DNA from: Chrysemys picta bellii | Taxonomy: Eukaryota; Chordata; Testudines; Emydidae | Reading direction: 5' to 3' | DNA: 64,000 nucleotides | Assembly: GCF_011386835.1 (NCBI RefSeq) | Contig: NC_088792.1 | Location: 63,533,287 to 63,597,286, forward strand | Part shown: positions 11,657-23,640 of the stretch, piece by piece | How the letters are laid out: each line of letters opens with the position of its first letter | How positions within the stretch are numbered: the first letter of the stretch is position 1 | Translations under genes and position numbers: made by a program | The notes under the pieces: model-generated | What the model saw: only the letters and a program-made list of their open reading frames with translations | Databases searched by the model: none | What the model was told of the DNA's origin: nothing

Positions 11657-12700
11657 CTAGGCGGTGGGGTCGGAGTGAGACATTGCTGAGTGCAGAACCA
11701 CTGATCCAAATGCAGCATCGTCTCTGGACTGCTGTACAAGCACATAGTGAGCGGTGAAGGTGTGGACCGATGACCAAACCACCGCTCTACAAATGTCCTG
11801 GATCGGGACGTGAGCCAGGAAGGCAGTTGAGGAGGCTTGGGCCCTCGTGGAGTGGGCGGTGAGGCGCAGCGTCGGGGCACCGGCCAGGTCGTAGCAAGCA
11901 TGAATGCAGGATGTGATCCAAGAGGAGAGACGTTGCAAGGAGACCGGTAAGCCTTTCATCCGGTCGGCCACTGCAATGAAGAGTTGCGTCGTCTTCCTAA
12001 AGGGCTTCGTATGCTCAATATAGAAAGCAAGGGCCCTGCGTACGTCCAAGGAGTGCATACGCTGGTCTTGACGGGTGGCGTGCAGCTTAGAATGGAAGAC
12101 CGGGAGAAATATATCCTGGGTCACATGAAAAGCTGATACCACCTTGGGAAGAAAGGCAGGGTGGGGGCGAAGCTGCACCTTGTCTTTATGGAAGACTATG
12201 TATGGAGGCTCAGACGTAAGAGCCCTGATTTCAGAAACACGCCTTGCTGAAGTGATGGCTACAAGGAAGGCTGTCTTCCAAGATAGGTAAAGGAGTGAGC
12301 AGGTAGCCAATGGCTCGAACAGGGGCCCTGTGAGCTTGGAGAGAACCAGGTTAAGATCCCACGCCGGAACCGGTTGACGTTGCTGTGGGTATAGTTGGTC
12401 TAAGCCCTTGAGGAATCTGACGACCATCGGGTTAGAGAAGACCGAGGAAGAGTGTTCTCCTGGGTGGAACGCCGATATAGCAGCCAGATGTACCCTGACC
12501 GAAGATATCGCCAAGCCCTGCTGTTTTAGGGATAGGAGATATTCAAGTATAAGTGGAATTGACGCCTGCAAGGGGGGCGTGGCCCGCTGCTCGCACCAAC
12601 AGGAGAAACGCTTCTACTTGGCCAAGTAAGTGGTCCGTGTAGAGGGTTTCCTACTTCCCAGCAGAATCTGTTGCACGGGATGTGAGCATCGTAGCTCTGT
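11657..12700 (-). pseudogene. DIRS tyrosine recombinase, one amber codon
   Basis: This is the integration enzyme of the element. From 12571 to 11657 an uninterrupted frame carries the tyrosine recombinase signature. The conserved arginine is in TSARRVSEIRAL, the HxxR box in LTAHSTRAQ, and a candidate catalytic tyrosine in HTFTAHYVL near the C terminus. The same frame continues upstream past 12613 and reads SRKPSTRTTYLAK directly before a TAG at 12611-12613. Related copies have tryptophan there, for example the WKR of the copy at 22620-29341. The nonsense codon therefore cuts off the N-terminal DNA-binding segment. Upstream, the frame overlaps the RT-RNase H frame. Confidence 0.85.
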
Positions 12701-12705
12701 CCGAT

Positions 12706-14802
12706 TCAGCCATGGAGCATCCACGCTGTAAGGTGGAGTGATTGCAGGTCGAGGTGATAGAGTCGGCCGTGCTCCTGAGAGATCAAGTCTGGGCGCAATG
12801 GAAGCGTGATCGGACTCTGTACCGATAGCTCCAGAAGCGTGGTGTACCAGTGCCGTCTTGGCCAAGCTGGAGCGACTAGAATCATATGTGCCTTGTCTCT
12901 GCGTAGCTTGAGCAGTACCCTGTGGACCAGTGGAAATGGAGGGAAAGCGTAGAACAGCTGGTCTTTCCACGATAGCAGGAAAGCATCCGACAGGGAGCCC
13001 GGAGATTGTCCTTGGAGGGAGCAGAACGCGTGGCACTTCCTGTTGGTGCGTGAGGCGAACAGGTTGACCTGGGGAAATCCCCACCTCTGGAAGATGGAAT
13101 AGATGATATCCGGGCGGATCGACCACTCGTGCGTCTGGAAGGATCTGCTGAGACGGTCCGCTAGAGTGTTCTGGACTCCAGGGAGGAACGATGCCATTAG
13201 ATGTATCGAGTGGGCAATGCAGAACTCCCACAGGTGAATGGCCTCTTGGCATAGGAGAGACGACTGGGCTCCTCCTCGTTTGTTGATGTAGAACATGGCC
13301 GTGGTGTTGTCTGTGAGGACTGACGTGCAACGGCCATGTAGGAGACCGAGAAATGCCTGACAGGCTAGGCGCACCACCATCAGCTCTCGAACACTGATGT
13401 GCAGAGCTAGTTGGGATGCGGTCCACAGGCCCTGTGTATGGTGCTCCCCGAGGTGAGCACCCCAACCTAGAGATGAAACGTCCATGACCAGGTACAGGGA
13501 GGGATGTGGGGCGTGAAACGGCACTCCTGCGCAAACCGCCTTGTGGTCCAGCCACCAGGTGAGAGAGGTCAAGACCGAGTTCGGAACCATGACCACCATG
13601 TTCAGGTTGTCCCGATAAGGACGGTACACCGACGATACCCAGGCCTGAAGTGGGCGAAGCTGAAGTCTGGCATGCCTGGTTATGTAAGTGCAAGAGACCA
13701 TGTGTCCCAACAGGCCGAGGCACGTCCTTATCGTGGTGATCGGGAAGACCTGGAGTCCGTGGATGATGTTTGCGATGGTGTGAAACCGAGTATCTGGCAG
13801 AAGAGCTTGGGCGAATCCGGAGTCTAAGACTGCCCCGATAAACTCTATTCTCTGGGTTGGCTCCAGAGTGGACTTTTCTTTGTTGAGTAAGATGCCTAAC
13901 TCGTGAAATGTTTGTAGTGTTATCTGGACGTGAACTTGAACTTGCTCCCTGGTGTGGCTGCGCACCAGCTACTCGTCTAGATACGGGAACACCTGTATCC
14001 TTTGTCGACGACGGTATGCTGCCACGACAGCCAGACATTTGGTGAACACTCTCGGAGCAATGGACAAGCCGAAGGGAAGGATGGCAAATTGGTAGTGCAC
14101 ATTGTTTACTACAAATCGAAGGAAGCGCCTGTGTGTGGGGTAGATTGCTATATGAAAATATGCGTCCTTCATGTCGAAGGCGACGTACCAATCTCCAGGA
14201 TCCAGGGAAGGGATGATGGTCCCCAAGGAGACCAAGTGGAACTTCAACTTTACTATGAATTTGTTGAGTCCGCGTAAATCTAAAATGGGTCGCAGACCCC
14301 CTTTTGCTTTGGGGATCAGGAAGTAGCAGGAGTAAAACCCCCTGCCCCTTAACTCTATGGCCCCCATAGAAAGGAGCCCAAAAACCTCCTGTGTAAGGAG
14401 ATGCTCGTGAGAACGGTCCCTGAAGAGGGACAGGGAGGGAGGGTAGGAGGGAGAGAACGAAGAAAACTGGAGAGCGTATCCCCTCTCCACTGTGCGAAGG
14501 ACCCAACAGTCCAAGGTTATAAGGGACCAAGCACGGTGGAAATGGGAGAGGCGATCCCGAAATAAAGGGAATGGATCCTGGGTAGTGGCTAGCATGCCGT
14601 CCTCGAGCGCACCTTCAAAAATTTTGCCTAGGCCCTGAAGGTGGTCTAGGAAGGCCTTGGTTCTGACCGGGTTGGGGGCCGGTCGACCTCCGTCTGCCAC
14701 CTCGCCCCCGCCTTCTGGGGAAGTCCTGTCTTGGACGAGGAGGAGGAGGGTAGAACCTCTGTGGCTGGGGCCTAAAGGGCTTGCGCTGGGGTCCTGGGAC
14801 AT
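12706..14802 (-). pseudogene. DIRS reverse transcriptase-RNase H, one amber codon
   Basis: The polyprotein copies the element's RNA and degrades the template. Reading leftward from 14802, RT motifs include LILDLRGLNKF, FDMKDAYFHIAI (first catalytic Asp) and LPFGLSIAPRVFTK, then YLDE at 13969-13980. YLDE stands where the YxDD box belongs, so the second Asp is Glu. The next codon is TAG (13966-13968), where the other DIRS copy has Trp. The frame then continues without a shift to 12706 through the RT thumb and an RNase H-like region (VMDVSSLGWGAHLG, LTDNTTAMFYINK, NTLADRLSRS). Two changes at the active site make this copy unlikely to encode active RT. Confidence 0.88.
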
Positions 14803-17099
14803 GCATCCCCAGGGAGCGCATGATGGTTCTGGAGTCCTTGAAGCTCTGCAATCGAAAGTCCGTCTTGTCCGAGAACAACCCCTGCCCCTCGAATGGCAGA
14901 TCTTGCAGGGTCTGCTGCAGTTCTGGCGGTAACCCCGATACCTGAAGCCAGGAGACGCGTCTCATGGCTATCCCAGACACTGGTGTCCTGGCGGCAAAGT
15001 CCACTATGTCCAGGGAGGCCGGTAAGGAGGTCCTAGCCACCTTTTTACCTTCCTCCACTAGGGCCCCAAACTCCTCTCTCGAGTCCTGGGGGACCAACTC
15101 TTTAAATTTACCCATGGAATTCCAGGAGTTGTAATTGTACCAACTCAAGAGCGCCTGTTGGTTTGCGACTCTGAGCTGCAGACCCGCCGCTGAGTAAACA
15201 TTAAGTCCAAACAAATCGAAGCGTTTGGCGTCCTTCGATTTGGGTGCTGCCGCCTGCTGACCATGGCTTTCTCTTGCATTCACTGAGGAAACTAACAGTG
15301 AACATGGCGGAGGGTGTGTATAGAGGTACTCATGGTCTTTAGAGGGGACAAAGTACTTCCTCTCTACACCTCTGGCAGTGGGAGGGATGGAGGCTGGGGT
15401 TTGCCATATGGCATTAGTGTTAGCCTGGATCGTGCGAATAATGGGCAACGCCACCCGGGATGAGGCATCAGCTCACCACCGGGTCCTCCACCTCCACTAT
15501 CTCCTCTGCCTGTAGGTCCATGTTCCGTGCCACCCTACATAACAGGTCTTGGTGAGCACAGAGGTCTATTGGAGGTGGGCCTGAGGTTGTTGTGCCCGCC
15601 ACCGCCTCATCTGGGGAAGATGAGGAGGATGCCTCAGGAGGTAAAGGATCCAGAGGTGGGTCCGGCTCCAAGGGTCCCTGATGTGCAGGATCCCCTGCAC
15701 CGGGGTCTGGGACCTGCATGGGTGTTAGCACAGGAGTCTCCATGCCCCCTGGGGGAGGACGGAAGATGGTGGCCTCAGGTATCCTGGGCTCAGAGTGTGC
15801 CGAGCAAGAGACCGCTGGTGGAGCCCCTTGAGCTTGGTGATATGCCCATGGGGTTCAGAAAGACCAATGTGCAGGGTCCTGTCTAGGGTCCTCTGCCCCC
15901 TCCTGCCAATGGCCCAAGTCGTCCGGAGCCTGACCCTGAGCAGGGTCTGCTGATCAGGAGGCACCTTCCGACGAACGAGATGCCGATCTTAAGGGCCAGG
16001 GCGGTGCCAAGCGTGATTGCAGAGGCTCATCCTGGAACAGTGCCGAGCGGTGCCGGTCCACAGGCGAGCGGTCTCTGCGCGGTGCCGGGGAGCGAAACCG
16101 GCCATGCCAGTACCGGGATCCCGATCTGGATCACGAAGATGAAGACCGTCTGTAGACTCGGTGCCGGGAGCGGCCTCACAAACGGGAGCATCGCTCATAC
16201 CGGTGCCGGGAACTGCGTCTGGACTCTGACCGGTACCGATGCTCGGGTCGGTGCCGAAAAGTGGACCGGTGCCGGGAGGAAGATCTGGGCCGTGAGTACG
16301 ACCGGCGCCGAGATGAAGACCGGTGCTGGGACTGCAAGCGGCGTCGGGACCTGCTCCAAGACCGGGAGCGGTGCCGCGAGTCCACGCTCGGAGATGGAGG
16401 GCGTATCAGGGCAGGCTTGCCCCTGGATTGCACCGTGCGGAGGGGATGCAGTGTCGCGGTCTGAGATGGCGCCGGCTCCGTGAGGGCGATGAGGTCCTTC
16501 GCCGTCGCAAATGTCTCCGGCGTAGAGGGGAGACAGGGCTCAACCACAGGACGAGGCGTTGAGCCAGTCCACACCGGACTCAACAGCCCTGGTGCCGGAG
16601 TCAACGGTGTCGACGATGCCTGCACCCTCTGGTGCTCCAAAGCCGGACGCAGCTCTACCACCGGTGCGGGGGGAGCTGGTGCTTGTTGTATGGTAGCGTC
16701 CTGAGTCTTACGGGGTCTTTTATGACCTGGAGACAGGGAAAGGCGCTGAGGGGCTTGCGGCGGACGCGGTGCCGATGGAGGACGGTGCCGTGGGGCCTTA
16801 TCCGCGTCTCCTCGTGGTGCAGTACCGGAAAGCGCCGCAGGGACGCTGCGCACCGAGGCTCTCGGTGCCGGAACTTGGCGCACCAAAGGATGATCTGGGC
16901 TAAGTGCCACCTCCATAAGGAGCTGCTTAAGTCTAAAGTCCTGCTCCTTTTTGGTCCTGGGCCTGAAAGCCTTGCAGATTTTATACTTGTCCGTCTGGTG
17001 AGACTCCCCTAGACACTTCAGACAAGAGTCGTGAGGGTCTCCCGTTGGCATAAGCTTAGCACAGGTCATGCACGGCTTAAAGCCAGGAGCCTTGGGCAT
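14615..17099 (-). pseudogene. DIRS gag-like protein, frame-broken
   Basis: The minus-strand frame starting at 17099 opens with a cysteine pattern (CMTCAK, then CLKCLG about 18 residues later) and continues into a proline-rich stretch and then an arginine-serine repeat rich in SRSRS and RHRS units. It stops at TGA near 16173-16175, a likely CpG decay of an Arg codon. The same frame reopens at 15743-15468 with an acidic segment. The C-terminal part is in another frame (15454-14615) and ends in a basic RRRGRGGRR region. This is the nucleocapsid-like protein of the element, now broken by at least one stop and one frameshift. The C-terminal part overlaps the start of the RT frame. Confidence 0.75.
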
Positions 17100-17303
17100 G
17101 AGCCCGGCTGCGCGCCGGGGGAAAAAAGGGGGGGATAAACCCCCGCTAACTATTTATAACTATTCTACAAAACTATTAACAACAAAACTACTAATCTATA
17201 AGTATATAACCAACAACTATCTACAAGAATTAACGAGTAAAGCTAGGGAGAGTGGAGAACAGCTATGCAGCGCTCCACAGTTCCAACGACCGTCACGGGT
17301 GGT

Positions 17304-17488
17304 AAGAAGGAACTGAGGGGGCACTGGGTCGGCTGGGGTATATATCCAGCACCATGAAGGCGCCACTCCAGGGGGCTCCACAGTCGACCCACCGGGTGTT
17401 GCTAGGGTAGAAAATTCTCCGATGATCATGCACGCGGCGCACGCGCACCTAATTGGAATCGATATGAGCAAGCACTCGAAGAAGAAAG
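17304..17488 (-). repeat. DIRS inverted terminal repeat, 5' side
   Basis: Reverse complement of the left terminal region, with the same GGATATATACCCC segment. It is the likely promoter end for the minus-strand genes. Confidence 0.85.
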
Positions 17489-17998
17489 TAAGGTATTGTA
17501 GTGACATGACTCCAGGAGCCAGAAAACTAGAGACGCCTATAGTGCCTACGCCTTAATTTGGTCCAGCTAGGAGGAGGTACCAGCTAGTGCACTTTCTAAT
17601 ACACCATGGTCCCGATTGCGTATGTCTAGGCCCCAAGGTGGCTAACATATATGCTGCAGTTGGCTCCACATTCTAATCAGACTGGAAGCTGCTTTAAAAA
17701 GGAGCAGCAGTAAGATGCACCCAGAGGTGCCTTTTTACCTGCCCTGAGCCATTCCAATCTCACCAATAGCACTGACACCACCATAGAGGGGCCAGCACTA
17801 GTCCACAGCCCCCACCTTGTGTGCAACTCCCATCAGTCCTTACTGGGGTCCTTACCATGGGCTCACTCATATTGTTATTAAAGTTTGTGTCATTTGTGAT
17901 GGATAGTGGTTGATTTTTCTGGGCAGTGATTGGCCATATTTGTTCTCCCATCATAAAATAAATGGTAACCTTTTTTCACAACATGTATAATGTATTAA
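17489..17998. other. Intergenic DNA, nothing recognised
   Basis: No exon, terminal repeat or tandem structure identified between the DIRS element and the LTR. Confidence 0.5.
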
Positions 17999-18821
17999 TG
18001 TCATAACTATAAAGGGAAGGGTAACAGCCCTCCTGTGTACAATATTATAAAATCCCTCCTGGCCAGAGACTCCAAAATCCTTTTACCTGTAAAGGGTTAA
18101 GAAGCTCAGGTAACCTGGCTGACATCTGACCCAAAGGACCAATAAGGGGACAAGATACTTTCAAATCTTGGTGGGGGGAAGGCTTTTGTGTGTGCTCTTT
18201 GTTTTGGGGGTTGTTCGCTCTTGGGACTGAGAGGGACCAAACATCAATCCAGGCTCTCCAAATCTTCCTGAACAAGTCTCTCATATTTCAAACTTGTAAG
18301 TAAACAGCCAGGCAAGGCGTGTTAGTTTTTATCTTTGTTTTCTCAACTTGTAAATGTACCTTTTTGCTAGAGTGTTTATCTCTGTTTGCTGTAACTTTGA
18401 ACCTAAGGCTAGAGGGGATTCTCTGGGCTCTTTAAGTTTGTTTACCCTGTAAAGTTATTTTCCCTCCTGATTTTACAGAGATGATTTTTACCTTTTTCTT
18501 TAATTAAAAGCCTTCTTTTTAAGAACCTGATTGATTTTTCCTTGTTTTTAGATCCAACGGGGTTGGATCTTGATCCACCAGGAGTTGGTGGGAGAAAGGA
18601 GGGGGGTGGTTAATTTCTCCTTGTTTTAAGATCCAAGGAGTTTGGATCTGTATTCACCAGGGAATTGGTGAAGAGTCTCTCAAGGCTACCCAGGGAAGGG
18701 AATTAGCATTTTGGGAGTGGCGGCAGCGGACCAGATCTAAGCTGGTAGTTAAGCTTAGACGTTTTCATGCAGGCCCCCACATTTGTACCCTAAAGTTCAA
18801 AGTGGGGAAGCAGCCTTGACA
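17999..18821 (+). mobile_element. Solo LTR of an endogenous retrovirus
   Basis: The 823-bp unit begins TGTCATAACTATAAAGGG and ends GCAGCCTTGACA, a sequence I recognise as a common turtle ERV LTR. Flanking pentamers are ATTAA (17994-17998) and GTTAA (18822-18826), a 4-of-5 match consistent with an aged duplication. A TATA-like TATAAAATCC is near 18048 and an ATTAAA signal near 18504. There are no internal viral genes. Confidence 0.8.
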
Positions 18822-21504
18822 GTTAAGGTTTGAATATTTTTAAGACTAAGTGAAACCAAAAGTACAGTATCAAATTACTGTATTATGGAATGCTTTTAGG
18901 ATAATTATGGGAACAATCTGAATGGGTTTATAAGTATTCTGAAATGGGACTGCTGTTTCTTATAAGAAAATAGATGCACAACATTAAAATATGCACACTT
19001 GAAACAAAACGCAAAATGTGTACTTGAGGCAGTCAGTTAATTTTGTTACCCTTTCTGGCAGATTATTACCAAGTTGATGTCACTTGCCTTTATAATATTT
19101 GAGCTGTATCTTTAAAGGCCAATTCTCTAAACAAGATGCTCAATGTCTGAAAAACACTGTGTGTTTTTCCAGCTCTTATAATATGTTACTAATGATATGT
19201 ATTACATTATGTCTTATTTTCTTAAAATTATTAACTGTTGTAATCCATTTTAAAATTGCCATGGATGCAGAAGCATTTTTTCTTGTTATGTAGGTCTTGG
19301 ATACTTTGAGAGAATTCAACTAAGTAACTAGTGAGTGTCTTCCACCCACCCCCATTCATAACTCCATCTCCATATAATTATGTGGCTATAGTAGAAGAAT
19401 AAATCCCTCCAGCTCTGAGATGGATTAACTGATCCAGAGCACTCTGATAGTCAGCCAGGAATCTGTTCCTCCTCTATCAGGAGCACTGGCTGCTTTGTTT
19501 TGATTAAATACTTGTTTTCATTCCAGCAGAAGCTCTTTTCCATTCGGTCAAGGACAAACCCAGAGCCAACCATTTTTCAATTGTTTATGCTTTATAAAAT
19601 ACTTGCCTTTAAGTTTTCCTCTTGGTGAGGAAGGCCATGGAGCTGATATAATCACTTGGCCATCTTCCACACAGTTCATCTTTTTGAGCATAGGGATTGG
19701 TTTCAGCCTCCAACACCATGCGAAGGAGAAGAAGATTCTTTAATTAATCAGGACAGCTGCCTTCTCTGCTTTCCCTTCCCCCAAAGCCTGACATTTTAAA
19801 GAAGAGGGCCTTATTATTCACAGGGCTGTAATCTACAAAATAGAAAACATTCAAATTATGGATTTATTTTTTGATAGCAGTGGATATCCTGTTGATTTTA
19901 CGAAAAGCCACTTACATGTAGCTCAGAAGCTTACTTGCCTTACACAGCTTACTTTATGTTACATTCCATCTGATTGTATGCTGCCTTGATTCATTCTGTC
20001 ATGAAGAATATATGTGTGGCATTGTATGACAATTAAGGGAGATAATCCCCAGACTAACTATCAATATCAGTATCAAGTACCGAATCAGAAGTTTTGGAAG
20101 ATCAGTGGGGAGAAAAAAGTTTGGGATTCTCACTAGCTCTCAGGAATTGCTCTCCGCTTGATACATTAAAGTTATTACATTTTTATAGAGGTGTGAATTT
20201 ACAAACAATTTAATAACCAGAGGAAGACACTATTCCCTATTAACAGTTTGTATTCTAAAGATTAACAAGATGTATGGCAACAGTTCAAGTGATGGAGGGT
20301 GCAGAGGGGTTGTTGATGATGGAAAAAGGGTCAGAGGATTTCCTGAAATTAGTTTTAAAGATGAATTTGAAGGAAAGAGGGTGTTTTATAGACAGAAAGC
20401 ATAAGACTGTTCCAAACAAAGTATAGGAGGCCACATGAATGAAGGTGTACAACTGAGAAGGTAAGAAGGTTACAAAGGAACCATACACATGCATGTATAA
20501 CAATAAATATTATACATATTTATAGAAACACTCACATAATGCAAAAATTCCATTGCTAGTGCCTATTGTAACCTCTTAATATTCACCTTAATTAGTTAAT
20601 GTTTTTCAAGTGTTGTGAAAATAGAAAGCTCTATATAAATGCTGAGCATTGTTATAACTACCTTGTTTGAATAAAAGCCGTGCATATTGTAAGAAAGAAC
20701 ATTCTTTTTTGTTTGCTAGGCAAATGATATTTCTAGAATCTGTAGCCCCTGTTGTATTTTCCATTGTCACAATGACATCTACTGGTAGGGACAGGTTTAA
20801 ACACCTGGAGAATTCTTTGTCCACACAGTAACACCTTTACAATTTTCCATCAATATGTTTTTGCAGACTTGCTTAATAACAATATCACTACAGTGATAAA
20901 ATGTATAGTAAGCAAGAGGATATCATTGTTCAAAGATACTATAGAAGCTATAAAATACAGCAAACCCTTCAAAAGCTACTTGATAAATGAGTGTAAAAAA
21001 ATGAATCCATATTCCATGTGTCAAGTCAAAATACCAAACATCCTGTAAGGCCTTTTAATATTATTAGCTGATAAAGCAATAAACTTCTACTATGTCTAAA
21101 AATAAAAGAGAAAACTGACTTTACAAAATAATTATCTATTATTGTGGCACTGTAAAGTTGTGTAGGTCCAAAACTAGGGCTTTGTCAAAATAAATGAGAT
21201 TTTAGTAATTGGTTGTACAAAGCCTAATGTGAACGAAAATAAATGGAGGCTTTTGGGGGTATTTTTATTTGTGTCACATTTCAATGTTTTCCTTTTATTT
21301 GCAATTAGAATATTATACATTTGTATGGAAAAATGTTGCAGGTATAAAAATAATGTTTTTGGAAGGCAAATGCATATGTATCTTCATGTTTGTTCTTAAC
21401 AGGAGCTTAGAATGTATTTGTTTGCTCGGGTATTTACTCAGGATCTTACTGTTTTTGTGGGTACAACTATTTTACAAGAGCAGGGGAAAATTGCAGGTTG
21501 GTAC
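18822..21504. other. Intergenic DNA, no gene recognised
   Basis: AT-rich, with only chance ORFs. It holds the second copy of the ~50-bp motif shared with 9715-9770 (at 19098-19148). A 'ctctatataaatgctgagcattgtta' phrase near 20629 resembles an L2/MIR tail, but the match is too short to call. Confidence 0.4.
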
Positions 21505-22360
21505 TGTCATAGTTAACTGGGCTAACAGCACCTCTAATCCTCCTGGTCTCTCCAAGCCACTGCCCTCTCAGATCTCTAGCCATCACCTGTCACTCAAGGT
21601 GGAATCACATGATTCTCCCACTCTTGAGACTGAGCCTTGGATGTAGTCTACTGTGTATAAATGTGATGTACCCCAGCAGGTCTGACTTAGGCTCAGACCC
21701 TGCAGTTCTGTTCCCTCCAGGAGCAATGGCTGTGGTAATAGTGACCAGACGGCTTCCTTAAAACAAGCATTATTTATTTAGAACAAAAGCATTTCAGAGA
21801 AAGCATATCTTAAAAACAATAAAACAGTATACAGATCTCACTTTTCTCTAAGGCTTAGCATTCCCTGCATCTGGAAAGACCCAACGTCTTTAGATGTCCT
21901 CTGCAGAGTCTCTCTCTCTCTCTCTCTCTCAGCCTGTCTTCCTAGACAGCTTCTGACAAATAGCAACCCCTCTCCTTTTTTCAGAGGGTTTTTAACTGTT
22001 TAATATCCTTTACCTCTCCAAGTTGCCAGCCAGGCAATCAAGCCTGCGTCTTCCTTCGAGGCAGGAGTAAGGTCCTTGAAGCTGATAGCTTTACCCATTG
22101 TATTTCTACTATGCGCTTGAGCAGTAGCTGGGAAGCTACTGAATTGTTTCCTGGTTTGTTCTTCTCACAGCCCCCAGTATAAGTTAGATCAATACAGTCA
22201 TACAGAAAATTATTATGACCCAATATGCAATAACTACTGGTCACTTCTGGCATTGAGGCTGGCCAGTGCCCTGGTGCCAGCCAGGGGCCCATGGCAGTTT
22301 GGCCCGTGCTCCTCTGGCTGATGGGGTAGGGTGTGCTCAGGGCTCCTTGTGAACAGGGGG
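21505..22360. repeat. Possible decayed LTR, unresolved
   Basis: The segment begins TGTCATAGTTAACTGG and contains an antisense AATAAA (near 21774) followed by purine/pyrimidine-rich sequence, which suggests a minus-strand LTR. I could not find a matching second terminus or target duplication, so the right boundary is unknown. Confidence 0.3.
21907..21931. repeat. (TC)n microsatellite
   Basis: An uninterrupted run of about twelve TC dinucleotides. Confidence 0.9.
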
Positions 22361-22540
22361 GCAAACCCCCACGCCCCAACCCCGCTCTCCGGCAGGAGCG
22401 CTGAGTGGGCAGAGTGGGCCAAACCCCCGCACCCTGACCCCGCTCCCCTGCAGGAGCACCAGGTGCGCGGGTGGAGCAGGGCAAGCCCCTGCACCCCAAC
22501 TCCATTTCCCCAGCAGGAAACATGTGTGACTTGGGGGAGG
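22361..22540 (+). repeat. Imperfect minisatellite, three ~60-bp units
   Basis: Units starting near 22361, 22418 and 22480 share 'gggcaaacccccgcaccc', 'aaccccgctcccc' and 'gcaggagc'. Spacing is 57-62 bp with several substitutions between units. GC-rich and non-coding; it abuts the truncated 5' edge of the DIRS copy. Confidence 0.7.
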
Positions 22541-22845
22541 AGATGGGGGGAATGCAAGCAGATGGGGGGAGGGGTCCCCCTTGCTCTGATCTAAGGCCCC
22601 ACAAAACCATAACTGCCTCTGGGTTGGGTCTTGTTCAAGGAGTCGACCCCACCATTTCTCCAGTCATCCCTAACCTGCATCTGGGAACAGGAGTGCCCTC
22701 AAGCGTTGGCTTAGTGGTCACTGGGGGCCTATGCCAGTGCAATGGCCCTTTTCTCCTCAATCCCGGGCCCATTCGAGGTGCTCCTATTTGGTGGCCTCTG
22801 AGAGAAGGGCCCTGCTGCCCCATTGGGTAACACCTGCTCCGGACC

Positions 22846-23640
22846 ATGGTGCCATGCCCTGAGCTGAGTTCCAGGAACTGGCTCTGCAGGACCCAGCTGG
22901 CACAGAAAGAAGAGTACCACCCTCAGCTGGTGCTGGCCTCCTCCTCTCCTGATGATGCTGTATCAGGAGTAGGCGTGTTGCCTCCCCTAGATGACTATAA
23001 GGCCCATCAGGAATTGCTAAAGAGGGTGGCCCAAAATTTGGACATACAGGTGGAGGTAGTAAAAGAGTCCTCCCATAGTCTGGCTGACATTGTGGCCACG
23101 GCAGTCCCATCAAAAGTAGCCTGCCTCTCAATGTGGCAATCATGGACCCTGTGAAAGCCTTGTGGCAACCCCGCCACTTCCCTTCCCCTCACAGCAAAGA
23201 GAGCTAAGAGGAAATACTTTGTTCCTGCCTAGGGTTATGAGTTCTCGTACACTCACCCCTTCTTCTCTCCCTCCCTCCCCTTCCCCCCCCAGGATCGCTG
23301 GTGTTCTCCATTGCCAACAAAGGGGAAAGGAAGGGTCTGCAAGGTGCAACACCAAAAGCAAAGGAATCAAAAACTTGGATTTATTTGGTAGAAAGGTCTA
23401 CTCTACCAGGGGTTTGCAGCTCAGGATCGCTAACCAGCAGGTGTTGCTGAGCAAATATGACTTCAACATATGGGACTCCATGTTGAAGTTCAAAAACTTG
23501 CTGCCTCAAGAAGCCAGGCTGGAGTTTTCCTTGCTGGTGGATGAGGGGAAATCCATAGCCAGAGCTTTCCTTGCAAGCTGCCCTGAATGCAGCGGATTCG
23601 GCGGCGAGGTCCATGGCTTCCGCAGCAGCCACGTGTAGGA
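22846..23640 (+). pseudogene. DIRS gag remnant
   Basis: A frame with ASSSPDDAVSG and YKAHQELLKRVAQNLDIQ corresponds to the acidic segment of the other DIRS copy (SSSSPDEAVAG, HQDLLCRVARNMDLQ). A second frame from 23162 contains LDLFGRKVYSTRGLQLRIANQQ, alignable to LFGLNVYSAAGLQLRVANQQ in that copy. At least one frameshift separates the two parts. It is the gag-like nucleocapsid region, no longer functional. Confidence 0.75.

Larger units (their letters stand above)
11298..17488 (-). mobile_element. DIRS retrotransposon, near full length
   Basis: DIRS elements replicate through reverse transcription and integrate with a tyrosine recombinase instead of an integrase, so they leave no target duplication. 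All diagnostic parts are here. They are inverted terminal regions (11298-11505 and 17304-17488), an internal complementary region at the 3' side (11547-11645), and on the minus strand gag-like, RT-RNase H and tyrosine recombinase frames in that order from 17099 down to 11657. RT-RNase H and recombinase overlap in different frames, as in other DIRS elements. The copy is fairly young, because most frames are long and the terminal repeats match closely. It carries a few inactivating lesions described in the component entries. End points are set by repeat matches and could be off by some bases. Confidence 0.9.

Noticed and set aside
12614..14530. A 638-codon minus-strand frame inside the DIRS element
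   Set aside because: Most of it overlaps the real RT-RNase H frame and is its shadow. Only the last ~30 codons are meaningful, as the N terminus of the recombinase frame before the amber codon.
15980..17012. Plus-strand ORFs rich in Gly, Ala and Arg opposite the DIRS gag
   Set aside because: They are antisense to the arginine-serine repeats of gag; no independent support.
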